A stretch of 64,000 nucleotides of DNA from Tribonema minus (taxonomy: Eukaryota; Sar; Xanthophyceae; Tribonematales; Tribonemataceae). How positions within the stretch are numbered: the stretch's first letter is position 1; each line of letters starts with the position of its first letter. Both the position numbers and the translations under genes were made by a program. The stretch lies in assembly GCA_017506865.1 (NCBI GenBank), contig JAFCMP010000051.1, positions 310,001-374,000 on the forward strand, given 5' to 3'. The notes beneath the pieces were generated by a model. It did no database searches. It was given only the letters and a program-made list of their open reading frames with translations, and was not told the DNA's origin. Shown here one piece after another: positions 12,101 through 24,100 of the stretch.

Positions 12101-15100
12101 GGGGGGGGGGGGGAGGATAGGGTGCAGGGCCAGGGCAGGACTGCCCGCAGTCTGAGCGCTGCAGCGTTTTATTGCTCAAATTTGAGGATCTTGATGTCAA
12201 AGCCGCGTATCACTGGAAGGCGCGGAAGCTAGGGCGTGCAACGCATGAGCACTGCAGCTTCTTGTTGCCAACATATGAGCACACAAGGTACCAGTGGTGC
12301 TCCAGCAAAAGTACGTTAAAGTCCAGTATTGCCTACGTACCTACATTTGCTACTCCTCCACTGTCTGAGCAACATGACACACAAAATAACCCCAACCCTC
12401 ATTCACGCCCACATCCTTACCCTAATTGAGAGAAGCATCAAAAGGTGGTGGCTGCTGCAGGGCAAAGGTTAGGCATCAGCTCACATGGAGGACCCTTCAC
12501 GGAGTGGACAAATATACATGATGCTTCGAAGCAACCAAGTTCACACGAGGATGGTGTTGTAGTGTTTTGGAAGTACCTGAAAGAAAGGGTCAGCCTACGC
12601 TTTGGCTGACCCTGACTCTTCCCTTCCAAGTTACTCAATTGACGGCAGACAAACGCTGACAGAATGAACGTCACGGACATGTTTCAAGCCATGTACTCAT
12701 TGCGGGCATCATTGTACTGTTCATGTACTGTGCCACACCCTCACATGTACTGTTGGTGTATTGTTGGTGTACTGTTGGTGTATTGGGCCATACCTTCTCT
12801 GGGCCGTTCCACTTCCACTTGAGCTTGGCGTCCTGTGGGTTCCATGCGCGCACTTCCGGCAGAGCATCGCTGCATAGCATCAATGGTAAAGTGAACAGCA
12901 AATGAGTGGAAGCACGCCTGAGCACTGTGTGCATGCACGCGCCTCTTGTAATTGGTATACTTTGCAGTACAAGAGGCTTCTGTGGTGGCAATTTGGGCAT
13001 GTATGCCATGCCATGACCTGAATCTAGGGCGGGAGGCGCTTGCACAGAGCTTATCGGTGAAGTTGATTGCATGCACTTCTGGCTGAGCATTGCTGCATAG
13101 TATTCCAACAGCAATAATAACAGCAACAGCACGGCCTAGCAAGGTAGGCACGCCATCACATGAATGATGGCACCCTGTATCGCTGCACTTTCGGCATGTG
13201 CGCACGGGCGGCATGCCACGACCTAAACCTAGGGTTGGAGGCGCTTGCAGAGAACTTGCTGATGAAGTTCATTCCATGCTCGCAAACGCACAGCCGCGGA
13301 AGGGGCGTCAGCACTGCCGTAACCACGTACGAAAGTGCCAGAGTGGTAATCCACAGTGTGTGTGTTCCCACAAACACCATGATTATGGCCATGCGCAACC
13401 TTACCCTACCCCTCTAACCCTAGCCCCAATGCTGACACCGACTCTGGTACCCTGCGTAGGCACAATCAACCTCCTGCACTCTGGAGCAGTGTCCCTTTGC
13501 AGCTACAGCATTTTACATTCAACCAGCTTAAGCATGCGCCTCGGCTGTCCTCTTTGACTACTGCCGGCAATATGCACCTGGTGGGGGCCATGGCAAGCCT
13601 TGAGCAGGCACACAACATATCTGAACACACCCCAGTTCACGGTAGTCGTCATCAGCAGTCTGCGCGAATATAGCACTTTTGTACGCGTCAAACTCTGGTC
13701 TCGACAAAAATACATATCGACCTGTGCTTCTAGGTTGGTCTGCCCTAATTAGTCGGGCCAGTGGGTATGAAGGTGTGTGCTGTGTTGCTTATGGCACCTA
13801 TGCAATCAGGGTGCTTGATGGTATGCTGCAGAATATGTTGTGATGGACTTTGCCAACTACAGCAAGTAGACAACAGTGCCCATGTATGCAATGATTTATC
13901 TCCCTTTTGCATTCCAACCTCACCTAGTGGGCGCCATGACAGCCTTGAGGAGGTATACAAGTCCCTGAACACACCAAACTCGAAGTAGGTGTCCATCAGC
14001 AGTGTGTACAACTAAACAGCACTTTTTTTACAGCATCCAGTATTTCGATTTGCATTCCAACCTCACCTAGTGGGCGCCATGACAGCCTTGAGCAGGTACA
14101 CGATATCCCTGAACACGCCCAACTCCGGATAGTTGTCCATCAGCAGCGTGTCCTCCCCAGTGAGCAGCGCAAATGGCTCGTCGGCCTTGTAGCCCATGTG
14201 CAGGCAGATCTGACTGAGCAGTGCTGCCTCTGCGGCGCCGAAGGACATGCTCGTCTCAAAGCCAAACAGGACGTGGTCCTCGCGGATCGTGCGCTGCTGG
14301 TAGCGGAAGTAGTCGAGGACCTGCAAGCGCGTATGATAATTTGGTGAGAGAGAGAATGTGTCTGAGTTCAAGTCAAGATGTTTGCATGGTTAGGCCAGGG
14401 CTGGTCGAACTCATGCCCTGCTGGTAGCGGAAGCGGTCGACAAGCGTCACGTTGAGGTCAAGTTCAGGGTTGGAATCGGCATGCTATGAGGATTGGGGTT
14501 TAAAGTTGGGTTGTTAGTTTATGGCTGGATTAGATCGTGCGCTGCTAATACAGTAGTGGAAGTAGTCAAGAACCTGTAAGCGCCATGACATGGTGATAAT
14601 GAGAGTAGGTAGGGTTGAGGTTCAGTTAAGATGTTCGCTTGAGGGCATGTTAAGGGTTCATTAGGGTCAAGGTAGGCAGGTAGACGTTCGTGCCGGATCA
14701 TGCGCTGGTAGCGGGAGTAGTCAAGAACCTGCAAGCGCATGAAATTAGCGGCATGGTGAAGTCCAATTCAGGATTGGAATTGGCATGCTAAGTAGGTTGG
14801 GTCAGGAATGGTGTTAAAGGTGGATTAGGTTAGAACTGGCTTAATTCATGCGCTGCTGGTAGCTCAAGTAGTCGAGAACCTGCAAGCGCGTATGGCGTTA
14901 GCGTGTAATATTGAGTTAGATCCAAGGTTAGGTTGCAGGTAGAATAGGCATGCTAGCTACCTTGGGGTTAGGGTTGGGGGTGGAGTTACGTGAGGTTAAA
15001 ACTGGTTGAGATCATGCGCTTTGGGTAGGGTTAAGGTTAGAATTAGGCACGGCTGCAGGCGGCACAGCTGCAGGCTCACTGGCAGACGGCAGCAGCAGCG

Positions 15101-18100
15101 GCGGCTGCGCAATACGAGCAGCAGCAGCGGGAGCAGCAGCAGTTGCTACAAGAGCAAAAGCGCCAGTAGCACCGTTGTGAGCACCAGATGCATCAGCCGT
15201 TGCCGTCGGCGGTGCCCAGCAGTGACCGAGGGTGCAGGTTGCAGCTGCAGAAGCAGAGGCGACAATGACACAGCTCGCGTCGGCAGCGGCAGCAGTAACA
15301 GCAAGGCCACGACGTACGGCGGCGCTTACGCAGCAGCAGCAGCAGCAGTCGCCGGCACTGCAGGAGTCACAGCCACAGCCGCAGCGCAGACGCACCTGGA
15401 GGTCTCATGTATGCCGCCTCCCGGCAGCGTGAGCAGCTCCTAAACCCTAACCCAAACCCTAATCATAAAGCAGCACCAGCATGGTGCATTCTGCCCTCTG
15501 CTACAATAGCTAGTTTCAGTGTCCCCTATGCAACTCGCCAATTCATCGCAGGCACGGGGGAGGTGTGGTGGCCCTATGCTTAGGGCTTGACAAGTAGAAA
15601 CGGGAGCGTCACCTGCCTTGACTGCACTTGAACAAACAGTGATCACTCTTCTGCGTGGATCTGGTCATGTGTGGTGCGCTGCTGCTGCTGCGGTGGCTGC
15701 TGCTGCGTAAGCGCTACCATACGTCGTTGCCTTGATGGTATTGCTGCCGTTGCAAACGCGAGCTGTTTAGAAGTCAGTGTCATTGTCGCATCTGCTTCTG
15801 CAGCTGCCACCTGCACCCTTTGTGATTGCTGCAGCACCGCTGACTGCCAAGGCCGATGCTTTTGGAGCTCACAAGGTGTTGCTGGCGCTTTTGCTCTTGC
15901 AGCAGCAGCAGCAGCAGCTGCTGCTGCTGCTGCTTGTGTTGCTGCTGCTTGCGCTGTTCAGCCGCCGCTGCTTTTGCGGCCTGCCAACCGCATCACTAAT
16001 CATAGCCCTGGCTGAGCAATGTTGCACAGCGCAACAGGCATCCGACATGAGCGCTGATGCGATCCTGTCCCTACCCCTATGCCAGACCTTGGCCCTGCCC
16101 CTGATGTTAGCCGTAGATCATGCGCTGTCGCAATGGCTGGCAGCGCACAGTCTGAAAGGCAGTGTCACTCATGTGCATTTCAATTAATCCCACCCTTCAC
16201 CTTTTCCTGGCCGTAATTTCAGTCGTGCACTGCCTGAAGCCGAAAATATTATACTGCTGATTCTATACCTGTCCTTTACCCTAACCGCAACTGAAGTAAC
16301 CATAATATTGAGCGTTGTTGCAATACCTGGCAGCGCACAGCCTGGAAGGCGGGGTCCGGCAGCTTGCACCACTCCGACTCCCCCTCAAAGTACCCCATGC
16401 TGAAGCCAAAGGGGTAGATGGGCCCGGGCGCCTTGCCACTGCAAATAGGGGGCAGGGAGAAGGGGATAACTTAGCAACAGGGCTTCCCCAGGTTTGGAGC
16501 GCTTTGTTGTACAGGGCGCCAGGATCGACCATCACTCTTAGCGCAGTCCATTTTCTGCCTCTACTTGCGCATAGTATTGAATTCTAGGAGGCGCGTGCGT
16601 GCTACTGCACGTAAATAGGGGGCAGCGGGAAGGGGAGTTGGGTCAGCAAGAACGCTTCACCAAGGTTTCGGCAGTTCAAAGTACGAGGTTGGCAGGTATG
16701 TAACTTCAAATCTAATGCAGTACATCACCTCCTGCTATTTGCATGTTGTGCTCAACTCAGGAGGTGCGTGTGACCGTGTGCAGACAAATCCCAGGGCACA
16801 GGATGAAGATAGTGGGGCGTTGTGGCTGTAACACGCTACTCAGCGACAACAACAAAATATCAAGTAGTTCCGAAAAATATATTGTACTTGCAGACACACT
16901 TCTAAATTTATGCATACCTGAAGAGCATCCCAGTGCTGTTACATCGGAGACCCTAACCCTAACCCTAATCAGGCTCACAGGACGCTCATGTAGACGGCCC
17001 TGACCCCTAACCCTGACCCTAACCCTAACCCTAACCCCCAAGCTGACCCTAACCTAACCCTGGGTGCACCACAGGCCAGCCTAATTTTGACCCCAGGGTT
17101 AGCGGAGAGGGGGACGTAACCCTGAGCGTAAGCCTAATTCCCTGAGCCCTGATAACATGAAGTGCAGCGAGCATATGCTGGGTGCGTCACAAGTTAACTT
17201 CAATGATTCTGCAGGCCCTTGCCATACCCTTACTCAAAACCAAGCATTACGCTGCTCATCTCGAGTGCGGCAAGCTAAGCCAGGGCTACATGAACTTTTG
17301 CAATTCTAACCCCTTCGCCTGTAGTGCAGGGAGCAGATGCTGCGGGTGGAATAGGCCATGATGTCCAATCATCACTTCAGCCACAGTGGCCATGCACACC
17401 ATCATCAAGGTGTCCCAACCCGACATCTCTCTAACCCTCACCCAGTCCTCAATTATATATTGGTTGTAACACCACTTGAAGCATTGATCAAAACCCTGCT
17501 AACCTGTAGTGCAGCGAGCAGATGCTGGGTGTGTCGCAGGCCTTGATGCGCATCACCACGTCGGCCACCGTGGCCATGCACGCCATGGTGAGCATGCGCA
17601 CGGCGTCGAAACTGCGTGTGATCTTGAGGCTCAGGCTGGCCGAAACAAAGTGGCGGCACAGCAGCCCCATCTGCAGTCACACATTTAGGGTCCAGTAAGT
17701 ATGTAGGGTGAAGGAGAGTAGGGTTGGGGCATGTGAGCAGCAGCACAGCAGCGCATCTGCAGTCAGCCAATCAAGGAGAAGGTCGGGAAGTAGGGCTCAT
17801 CAACAGTAAATCACCCGAAACGGTTAGGGCGAGTGATGGCACAGCTGGCCCATCTACATGCAGTCGATACAAAGTGGCGGCACAGCAGGCCCATCTGCAG
17901 TCACACAATAAGGGTTAGGGAGGGTAGGGTTAGCGCATGTGGCAGGCGCTGGCGTATCTGCGGTCCCACATTTAGGGTTGAGGAGGGGTAGGGTTAGGTT
18001 ACATTGCAGCTGATTACCGTCAATCACTCAGGATTAGGATTGGTAACTAGGGCTCAGCTGCAGCTGATAAATCAGGGTTAGGGGTAGGGTGAGTGATGGC

Positions 18101-21100
18101 ACCGCTGGTCCATCTACATTCAATCGACTGGGACTACAGTAGGGTCTCAAGAAGGGCTCAACTGCTGTCAATAAGTCTGGGCTAGCGGTAGGTCAAGTGA
18201 TGGCACAGCAGGCCCATCTGCAGTCAGTCAAATAGGGTTAGGGTTGGGGCTCATGTGCAGTCAATGGTACAAGATTATGGAAAATCACTGGGTCAGTGCA
18301 CGGTTAGGGTTGGGGCTCATGTGCAGTCAATGGTACAAGATTATGGAAAATCACTGGGTCAGTGCAGGGTCAGGGTTAGGGTTAGCACAGCAGCGCTCCA
18401 AACGCTAGGGTGATGCGCACGTTCTGGCGAAATGACAAGAGGTTGGGTTTCGGTTGTAGGGCAACAGGTCCACTGATAGGATTGATGTGAGCGCCACATG
18501 GCCTGGTGAACACTGAGTAGAAGTACTTCATGCTTCAAATTCAACCAGCTTGGCTTTGAGCAACCCTCACATACCACAGCGCCAGCAAGAACAACATTTT
18601 TTAATCAAGGCTCCAACCAGGTTAAGTCCATCACACATGCGTAATAATGTAAACCACATGTAAGGGCGAGTATTGGGTAAGCATCAGTTCCCTATAGGCC
18701 TTCAATTAATTTGAAGTCAAGCCAAAGCTGGGCCAGACCCAGAATTTTAAGGTAGACCATCACCAGTGGCCTACAAGGGAAGATAAACAAGTACATATGT
18801 ATACTGCCACACCCACCCCACCTAACCCTAACCTAACCCTAACCCTAACCCATGTATGTGCACACGCCTGGAATACATTACGAAGCAGCAGGAGCTTTTT
18901 CGAGCGCACACCGGCAAAGCCCATGCGGTAGTTCGCACACAACAAGGCACTGACGGCTTCGTGGCGATGCCCAGCTCAAACTTCAAGTCCTACTTGACAC
19001 AGCCCACGTCGCACAGCAGCACCAGCAGCACGCCAGACTTCAACGACCGCTGAAACCTCAAGTGGCGCGCGCACACCAACCTCCAATTATTACCTCAACA
19101 TCATCAACATGAGAAGCCAAACTTCAACTTCTCACTCTAAGACCGGCGCCCGCGGCGCATGGCGCATGCGACGCACTGCCGCCTCCGGAACCCAACTTCA
19201 ATGACATTTTAAACTTCAAGTTATGTGGAGCAGCGCGCACCTGATTGAGGATGTGGGCCTGCGTCTCGTAGCGCATGCGGCGGTGTACGCCCTGCCAGAG
19301 ATTCCAACTTCAATGACATATGTTGAAACTTCAACTGATGTAAAGCAAAGCTCACCTGAGGATGGGGGCGCGCGTCTCATGGCGGATGCGACGCACTGCC
19401 GCCTCCAGATGCACAACTTCAATGACATGAATTATAAGTTCAACTTATGTAAAGCAGTGCTCACCTGATTGAGAATGTTGGCCTGCGTCTCGTAGCGCAT
19501 GCGCCGCTGCGCGCCCTGCCAGAATTTCATCTTCAACTACATAACTTGAACTGACGTAAAGCAGCAGTGCTCACCTGATTGAGGATGTGGGCCTGCGTCT
19601 CGTAGCGCATGCGGCGGTGTACGCCCTGCCAGAGATTCCAACTTCAATGACATATGTTGAAACTTCAACTGATGTAAAGCAAAGCTCACCTGAGGATGGG
19701 GGCCCGCGTCTCATGGCGGATGCGACGCACTGCCGCCTCCAGATGCACAACTTCAATGACATGAATTATAAGTTCAACTTATGTCAAGCAGTGCTCACCT
19801 GATTGAGAATGTTGGCCTGCGTCTCGTAGCGCATGCGCCGCTGCGCGCCCTGCCAGAATTTCAACGTCAACTACATAACTTGAACTGACGTAAAGCAGCA
19901 GTGCTCACCTGATTGAGGATGTGGGCCTGCGTCTCGTAGCGCATGCGCCGATGCGTCCCCTGCCAGAAGCAGCGCGCCGCCGCCTCGGGGTGCCCCACGG
20001 GCAGCGGCAGCGGCAGCACGCGCGTGAACAGGTGCGCAAGGAGCGTCGCCCGCAGAAGATACGTCGACTTCAACACGTCGCGCTGGTTCGCCAGCAGCGT
20101 GCACACGTGAACCGCGCGCTGCAGCGCTCGACCGACGTCTTCGAACGTCTCGAGCTCCCCCTTGTCGGGAACGGAGGTGAGCTCGACGGGGCGCACGATG
20201 GGGGGTACTGCGGACCCCCCTGCCAGGTGGTCCACCCCCGTGTCACGTCTCAGTCGGCCGAAGAGGGGGAGGACGCCGGACCAGGGGACCTTGGCGCCGC
20301 TGACGGCGAGGGCGGGGGGCAGCACCTCCAGGCCTGCGTGAATGCACGTTCACGAAATGCATGTTCATGAAATACATTATTTATGGTTATTTTTCTTGAA
20401 ATGTTGCTCGTGATGTGGACCTTGGCGTCGCTCACAGTCAGGGCGAAAGGCAGCACCTCCTGGCCTGCAATCATGCATGTTCATGAAATGCATGTTCATT
20501 GAGTTTTGTCTTGAAGGTTATCTCTGAAGTGTTGCTCGTGATGTGCACTTTGGCGCCGCTCAGGGCGTGAGGGGGGGGCAGCACCTCCAGGCCTGCATTC
20601 ATGATCATAAACTCACAGAAGGGATTCATGAATGGTCCTTTCCGCCATGGTGAGAGTAGATGCAGCATCTCGAGGCCTGCATTGCTGTGCTTTCGTAGAC
20701 TAAATGATCATGAGATTGGTGTCATCGAGAGGCAGTTTAGTATTGTGGGCGATAAAAAGGCACTTTTGGGCGTCGCTCACAGCGCGGGTGGGGGGCAGCA
20801 CCTCCGAGCGTGCGTGCATGCACGCTGATGAAATGCATGTTCATGACATTCGTTGTTGATTGTAGATTTCTGAAGTGTCTCTGATGACGTGCACTAGTGG
20901 CGCAGCTCGGGGCGAGGGCTGGGAGCAGAACTTCAAGCAAATGCATTTCATGACTTTGAAGTTTAGTGAAATGCTCTGTGGCGCCGAGCACCTGGGAATG
21001 GGTTAGGTTAGGGTTAGCTAAGGTTAGCATTAGGGTTAGCTAACCCCAACCCTAACCCTAACCTAACCCTAACTCTAACCCTAAGTTGGAACTGCTCATG

Positions 21101-24100
21101 ACTAGAGGCTCCACCTCAACACCCAAACCGTTCCAGGCGCACAGCTAGCCTAAGGATGCACACAAGCTACTGCGCATGACATACTGGTGTTGTGCAGCAC
21201 CTATGTAGGTATTCCCGTCGCTGCCATCGGCGCCGTTTCGTCGTTCACGTGTACTTGAACTTACACAACTGAAGTCGAACTTGCAGGATCGCATGCCCCT
21301 GCTAGGAATGTGCATCAAGAATGCTTGCACATATGCAATCTTAACGTGTATGTGCCCATGCTCGTCACCGCCATCACGGCACCGCGCACTGTCACATGCG
21401 CATGTGGTGAAGACCCATATGTCACTCGCTATGCGCAAAAAACACAAGTGTTCGTTCATACGTACCCGTCTTGCGCAGCACCTCTGCCTTGCCGACCACC
21501 GCCGTGGCGCACTCCCTTATCGCCGTCAGCGCCGCTGCGTCCATATCCGGGTTGCGTGCGTTGTACGCATCCGCAGCCGCCCTGGCCAGCTCCCTGCATG
21601 CCAGCTGAATGGGCACCGCGTCTAGGCCTCGAAGGCGCATGCCGCTGGCTCGAACCCCGTCGAGATCAGCCTGCAGCAGCTGCACCGTGGCCAGGCGCAG
21701 GAGGACGTCGCAGTACTGGCCCTGCTGAGCGCTGAGGCCGCTCAGGCGCAGTGCATGGCGCGTTGCCGCAAGGACCGACCTGTGTTTTTTTTGGGGGGGG
21801 AGTATCGATTAGATACAGTCTCATGATTCTCCCTGGTAAGGTGATAGCTATTAGTACTGGCCCTGCGGAGCGCTGAGGCCGTTGAGGCGCAGTGCGTGGC
21901 GCGTTGCCGCGAGCATCGACCTGTTTGTGCGCGGGGGGGGGGGGGGGGGGGGGGGGTGAGGGGGGGAACACGTATTATCATACTTGATGATATGCGATCT
22001 CATGACTCTGTTGTATGTCAAACTTGTATTGTGGTATGATAACCTCTCACTTCAAGTATTGGTACTGGCCCTGCTGAGCGCTGAGGCGCAGCGCGTGGCG
22101 ACCGACCTGTGCGGGGGGGTGGGGGGGTCGAGTACCGACACTGACGGGCAAGAGCAAAGTTGGCATGATCTCATTGACTGAAACGGGCTGGGCCCCTTCA
22201 CTTAAAAGTAATCCACCCATGCCAATGCCACGTGTGCTCTGAGACAGGGCCCAAACCCCAAATCCTACATATTTCAACCGCAACCACCCTTCCCCCTTCG
22301 CACGTTGAACAAGGACTGATCTACATTTACTGGCATCGCTCTGCAGTATCAGTACCCACCTTGCTCGGTTAGGTTTAAGGCTAGATAAGGGTTGGGGCTG
22401 GGGTCGCTCAGCATCGCCCACTCTGCTTGGTCGCACGCCCTGCTGTGACATGCTGTACTGGCCCCTCGAGCAGCGGCGCGTTACACGCGTCACATTCCAC
22501 TGCACTGCGCAGCGATACAGGCGCCAATCCCGCCCCCCCCCCCCTTTACCCTGGTCTTAATTATGACCCACCAGGGACCTGACCCCCCTCCCCCAACCCT
22601 CAGTTGCTACACATTCGCTGACCTGCACTTTATTCTTTTGACCTAGGGTTGCCCTCTCAAAAGTGGCCCACAGCATTGCTCAACAACACGCCGTAGGACA
22701 TTTTGTGCTACAGAGGGCGCAAGTTGAAGTACAACATCACTGCTTCTTAGCATCGCACGCACGATTGCTGACCTGCACTTGCTGGGGTTGCCCCCCAGCG
22801 GCGGCGCATCAAACTCCACAGCATCGCTCAACGACACGGACGCCGAGACGTTCGCGTAGAGCGGGCGTGAGTTGAGGTAGGGCAGCAGCCTCTCGTACAG
22901 GAGCTCGGGGCCATTGGCCTTGTTGGGGTATACCAGGGGGCGCATGGCCAGGAACCAGAAGGAGGCGTCCTTGAGGCGCGATGCCGGTATCTCGGTGAAG
23001 TGGAGAGCTGCGGCATTGCAGAAGAAACAAGCGGGGGAAGATGGTCATGCTGCACAGGTCATGCGCCACCGAGAAAAGGGTTTAATATGGTGATGGCTGA
23101 GGAGACACCAGGTTGGGTGGGGTAGATCAGGGGGCGCATGGCCAAGAACCAGAACGAGGCGGCCTTCAGGCGCGATGCCGGTATCTCGGTGAAGTGGAGC
23201 GCTGCCACATTGGACACAAGAAGACAATTCCATGAGAACAAGTTTTTTTGGTGCATTCAAATTTAGAGCTTTGTGGCAGAAATTGGCACTTAATTGTCTG
23301 TTGCGCACGCAATACGTATCGGGCGCATGCGCCAGAGAGAGACATTCTTGAGGCGCTGGGCCGTTCTTTGGGTGAAAGTGGAGCCCTGCAGCATTGGCTG
23401 CATTCAACAACGGGAAGAGAATAACCTTTACTTTGAAAAACCGTTCAGTTAAGGTGTTGCGCATCAAGCTGACATCGTAGCAGGTGTTCTTGTTTACAGA
23501 AGACTTATCTTCTGAAGATTCAACAGTTGCATGTACAGGGTTAGGGTTAGCGTTAGGCTATACAAAGGCAAGTCAACTCAGGGATGCCAGAAGAGGCACG
23601 ATTAAACTGCGACGCTGGTAGCAGCCCCATAACCCTAACCCTTACCCAAACCCTGCACCCTAAAGTTAGTCTAGTGCATGTCACTACTTGTACGTGATGG
23701 CACTGCAATATAGCAGCTACTGAGCATCGCCACCATCGCCGCGTGAAGCATCATGGCATGAACCGCAGTCAGCCATGAAGCTAACCCTAACCCTAAAACT
23801 TCTCCTCAGCGCCCATGTCAACTTCGGCGCATGCAAAGTCAGGGTGAGATTGGAATTGCGCCAGGCGCGCCAGTCCAACGTCCTAACCTTAAGTTAGGGT
23901 TAGGGTCAGGTGTGGCAAGCCCCGCATTGTTTTCAACTCCTTCGATCCCATGAAATATGAGTGGAAACCTAGCCTCAAATCTGGGCTGCCAGCACACCTG
24001 GCTGCTCCATTCATACCCTCACGTTAATCATAAACCCAACCCTGCCGCTGAATCTGCGCTGCCAACATACATGCAGTGGTTCTGCGCACTCCTCAGTTCT

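Noticed and set aside
11636-12270. Repeats considered as a CRISPR-like array
   Set aside because: Units are diverged copies of one exon start with variable spacing and poly-G spacers; this is eukaryotic intron DNA and no cas genes are present.
19140-19908. Donor-edge repeats considered as additional real exons
   Set aside because: They lack acceptors and upstream codons and repeat only the end of exon 20333-19909; the gene is complete and in phase without them.
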